From Ilyonectria destructans (Eukaryota > Ascomycota > Sordariomycetes > Hypocreales > Nectriaceae), in NCBI GenBank assembly GCA_020740775.1, contig JAHEWK010000010.1, positions 1,054,001 to 1,118,000 on the forward strand: a DNA stretch of 64,000 nt, written 5' to 3'. The stretch's first letter is position 1, and the number at the start of each line of letters is the position of its first letter. This document shows positions 61,405 to 64,000 of the stretch, one piece after another. The notes beneath the pieces were generated by a model that saw only the letters and a list, made by a program, of their open reading frames with translations, searched no databases and had not been told where the DNA came from. The translations under genes were made by a program, and so were the position numbers.

Positions 61405-62183
61405 CTATTGCTTCTTGGGCTTGACAGTTTCCGCGCGTACGCGAGGGAGAAGCCTCAGGTACATGTCGACAGCCATGAAGGCAGCTGGTATATGTTAGCT
61501 ACGTACACGAACAATCAACTTAGAACTTACGAATGACGACAAACGGCATATACGTCCCGTAGAACAAGTTTGCCTTGTGCTCGTCCTTGACTAGCTCCGG
61601 CCCCATCTCCCAAAGCTCAAAGCAGCACGCCACAGATCCCATGGCGGTCAGACAGCCAAACGCCAGGCCTGCGAGCTCAGCCGAGCCAGACGAGGCCTTC
61701 TTGGACGCGAGCTGGGAGACGAGGTAGGCGGCGAGGGGGAACTGGGCCAAGGCTTCGACGTAGAGGAGGCCTTGGAACCAGGGAACGTGGCCGGCGTCGC
61801 CGAAGAACGGGTCACCCGAGATGGCGACGTACGTCTTGCGGAGAGAGACGAGGAAGTGCAGAGGGGCGGAGGGAGAGGCGTAGAGGGATTTGGGGTAGAA
61901 GGCGACAAAGTCAAGAGCTGGGGGATTGTTAGTCGAGTGTGCGTATGCGACGATCAAACAAATGCATGGTCAGAGGGGTGAGCGATTTGTCTTGACAGGA
62001 GGGAGCTTGGAATCAATTGGACGGGAATTCGGTGATAATGATGAGGTATGAGTACAGAGTTGGGTCAGATCCCCTTCAAAGTCAAGCTCTATCAAGTCGA
62101 GAGGTCAACATACCGAGCATCCCAAAGAGCTGGGTTGAAACAATGGCCAGATAGACCCAGTCCCGCCAAGCCTTTTGCGCCAT
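61405..62183 (-). CDS. TMEM97/sigma-2-receptor-like EXPERA-domain protein
   Basis: Three exons on the minus strand (62183-62114, 61917-61531, 61484-61405) give 178 residues with four hydrophobic segments. The layout and motifs match the EXPERA family (TMEM97/sigma-2 receptor, TM6SF2, EBP): DWVYLAIVSTQLFGML in helix 1, PWFQGLLYVEALAQFPLAAY in helix 2, and CFELWEM with YMPFVVIPAFMAVDMY later. Family members act in sterol and lipid handling at the ER; whether this one is an enzyme, transporter or ligand-binding protein is not clear. The third exon replaces a false stop after FVVIRKF and supplies the C-terminus, ending KPKKQ. Confidence 0.88.
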
Positions 62184-62590
62184 GTTGAACCGTCCAGAAA
62201 AAGGCCGGGAATTATCAATTGAAGTATAGAGGAGTTTGGTTCTCAACAGCTGCGTCTGTTGGAATAAAATGATGGCAAGACTACGGGTATCCAAGAACCT
62301 CGTGGTTGTAGGAGTAAAGTACATTCGTGGGTGAGCCGCGTCGGAGATGACGGAGGATATCCGGGCTGCTGACCCGCCAACCAAAACGGGCCGGCCCGGG
62401 GAGCAGTGGGGGGCAGATCGGAGCCGGACGTCTCCAGAAACAAGATGGAGTGAGGATATAATTGAGAGGTATTTTGCTCTCTCGAGTTGTTCAATGGCGA
62501 TGTTCGCCGTCTAAAAGAATTCTGGGGTCCCTTTTACGCCGTGCCGTGAGTTATAATACAGAGTCGGAAAGATGCTCCCAGCATCATCAA
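62184..62590. other. Short intergenic region, promoter of the EXPERA gene
   Basis: About 400 bases between two minus-strand genes, probably the promoter and leader of the EXPERA gene and the 3' UTR of the next. Nothing else was recognised. Confidence 0.6.
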
Positions 62591-64000
62591 TCAAGCCACC
62601 GGTGCATTCGGTAAAGACACATTGAGATCATCGCAATCATACCCCGACATCAACTCTTGCCAGAAACTCTCGTCAAACTCATAGTCGACGGCCCAGTTCG
62701 GCGCCTCTACTACCGGCACCTCGGGCTCCTGCGGGATCTTGGACAGATACCACTGCCGTATCCACCGCAGCTTGGAGCTGTACTTGAGAAACACGCTCAT
62801 GTTGTCGTCGAGGATGCGTCGCCGCCGCCCCAGCTCTTGCGCTACGCGGTCGGCGTTCTCGTATTCATTGCTCGTCCGCCTCAGCAAGTCGGCGATGTCA
62901 AGGTGGCGCCGCGCGAGCGCCGGGTCCCAGTCCGGCGACGAGTCGAGCAGCATGATGCGCGACGCCGTGACGATGGCGAAGGCGAGGAAGCCGCTGACGG
63001 TGACGGGCAGGACGGTGAGCTGGGCCGCGGGGATCGTGAGCTGGTGGTTGAAGAATTGGCTCGCGGCCTGGACGCATTTCCACATGGCGTCGGCGCGCTG
63101 GAAGGGTTCGCCGGCGAGGCTGTCCAGGTCGGTGATGGTGGGCGCCTTCATTTGGAGTACGGGTTCGTAGAGTCGTACGAGAAGGATGTAGTAATGGGAC
63201 CAGAATAGTTCTACAAGCGGTCGTTAGCTTTTTCTCAGTCGTTCTAAAACGGATACAGGAAGGAGACTAACTGGTTTCCTTGACGCTTTCAGGTTGGGTC
63301 TCGACAAAGGCTTCCAGCTCACGTCGGGCCTGGTTCATAGCCATATCGAGGGGAGCGCGGAACACAATCGAGACGTTGTCGTAATAGTCGGTGGCCCGCA
63401 AGATGTTGTATGCACGATCGGTCATGCGCTGCATCTTGACCACCGCGACGAGATATCTGTCAGACACGTACTCGTCGGTTTTGATCAGGGCGTCGCAACA
63501 TTGAGACAAGAAGTTGCTCCAGCTAAGTTGGGTACCCCTTCTGAACAGCACGGATAACCTGCAGCTAGTTAGAACAGAAGCGTTTGGCAAGGTATAAGAG
63601 TAGTGGCCTACAGGCATGATATGTGGTAGTAGCCCAGAACAGCTCGCTTCTCCTCTAGGGAATGCGAGGTCTTGATCTTCGCTCCATACGAGGACGTTTT
63701 GATCATGGTGGACCAAGCATCTCCCAGCAATGACTTGTGAGGCGCGCCACAAGACCCCGGTGCCTTGTCTAGCCTTAGGTCCATGACCAAGGACAGGGCA
63801 AGCTGAAGAATGGGGGTGCCCTGCGGGTCCAAGTAGAACGGGAAGTCGTTCCTTGGGTACCAGGTCAGTGTTATATCAAGCGCATGATAAAGAGACACAC
63901 TTACCAAGCAAGGTGAATAAGAATGGCCTGAAGCGTATGGAGGTTTCTTTCCTGCAGGACGACAACATGTTCGGCAAGATACTTGCGAAACCACGTCTTG
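62591..64000 (-). CDS. Fungal transcription factor, C-terminal part, cut by the window edge
   Basis: Four exons are visible on the minus strand (beyond 64000 to 63905, 63851-63612, 63558-63272, 63210-62591), all joining in frame; the gene continues off the right edge. The first visible residues (KTWFRKYLAEHVVVLQERN) and the LQAILIHLAW helix match the start of the regulatory domain in a common class of Zn2Cys6 proteins. LQLALSLVMDLRLDKAPG, LSVLFRRG and a helical C-terminal half follow. The zinc cluster should lie upstream, outside the window. Targets are unknown, and no biosynthetic gene adjoins it in view. Confidence 0.85.

Noticed and set aside
58424..64000. Secondary-metabolite gene cluster around the methyltransferase and the right-edge transcription factor
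   Set aside because: No polyketide, peptide or terpene synthase or tailoring oxidase is in view, and the genes between them look like general membrane proteins.

Overview
The window is a filamentous-ascomycete (Pezizomycotina) nuclear contig, most likely Sordariomycetes and probably Hypocreales. Genes are split by short introns of about 45-125 bases with GT-AG ends and CTAAC/CTGAC-like branch points. They have pyrimidine-rich 5' leaders and no operons, and the gene families are typically fungal: a WSC wall sensor, Zn2Cys6 regulators, ERG28, ADA2 and a fungal MET2. The lineage below phylum is inferred from family resemblance and sequence style, not proved. I spliced every gene by hand, and each model below keeps the reading frame across its introns.

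Layout. Bases 1-5.3 kb are non-coding, ending in a long CT-rich leader. A WSC-domain wall-stress sensor (+) follows at 5.3-6.7 kb, then an OST-alpha/TMEM184-type membrane protein (-) at 7.8-9.3 kb. The very long THO2 mRNA-export gene (-) spans 10.9-18.4 kb, and homoserine O-acetyltransferase MET2 (+) 19.3-21.0 kb. A 5.8 kb gene desert at 21.0-26.8 kb carries a small inverted-repeat (MITE-like) element and several tandem repeats. Then come a PHO84-type phosphate transporter (+), a dynamin/Mx-like GTPase (-), a Zn2Cys6 transcription factor (-), an unknown nuclear-looking protein (-), an HD-domain phosphohydrolase (-), a small membrane protein (-), a rhodanese/CDC25-like phosphatase (-) and the SAGA adaptor ADA2 (-). 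The right third holds GAL7 (+), ERG28 (-), the very-long-chain 3-ketoacyl-CoA reductase (+), nucleoporin NUP170/155 (+), a SAM methyltransferase (+), an unknown type I membrane protein (+), a TMEM97/EXPERA-domain protein (-), and the C-terminal part of a second fungal transcription factor (-) running off the right edge.

How the genes relate. This is mostly ordinary housekeeping sequence rather than a biosynthetic cluster. Gene expression and nuclear transport (THO2, ADA2, NUP170) and ER lipid metabolism (ERG28 and the ketoacyl reductase on one divergent promoter, plus the EXPERA protein) recur. MET2 and the phosphate transporter are nutrient genes, and GAL7 belongs to the Leloir pathway.

I found no convincing undescribed system. 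The points most worth a second look are the MITE-like element, the giant disordered C-terminus of THO2, the 153-residue tail on the phosphate transporter, the shared ERG28/ketoreductase promoter, upstream in-frame starts that would add mitochondrial-type leaders to two small enzymes, four stop-free introns whose length is a multiple of three, and three conserved-looking proteins with no assignable function. I saw no rRNA or tRNA gene and no CRISPR array by eye, but no dedicated search could be run.
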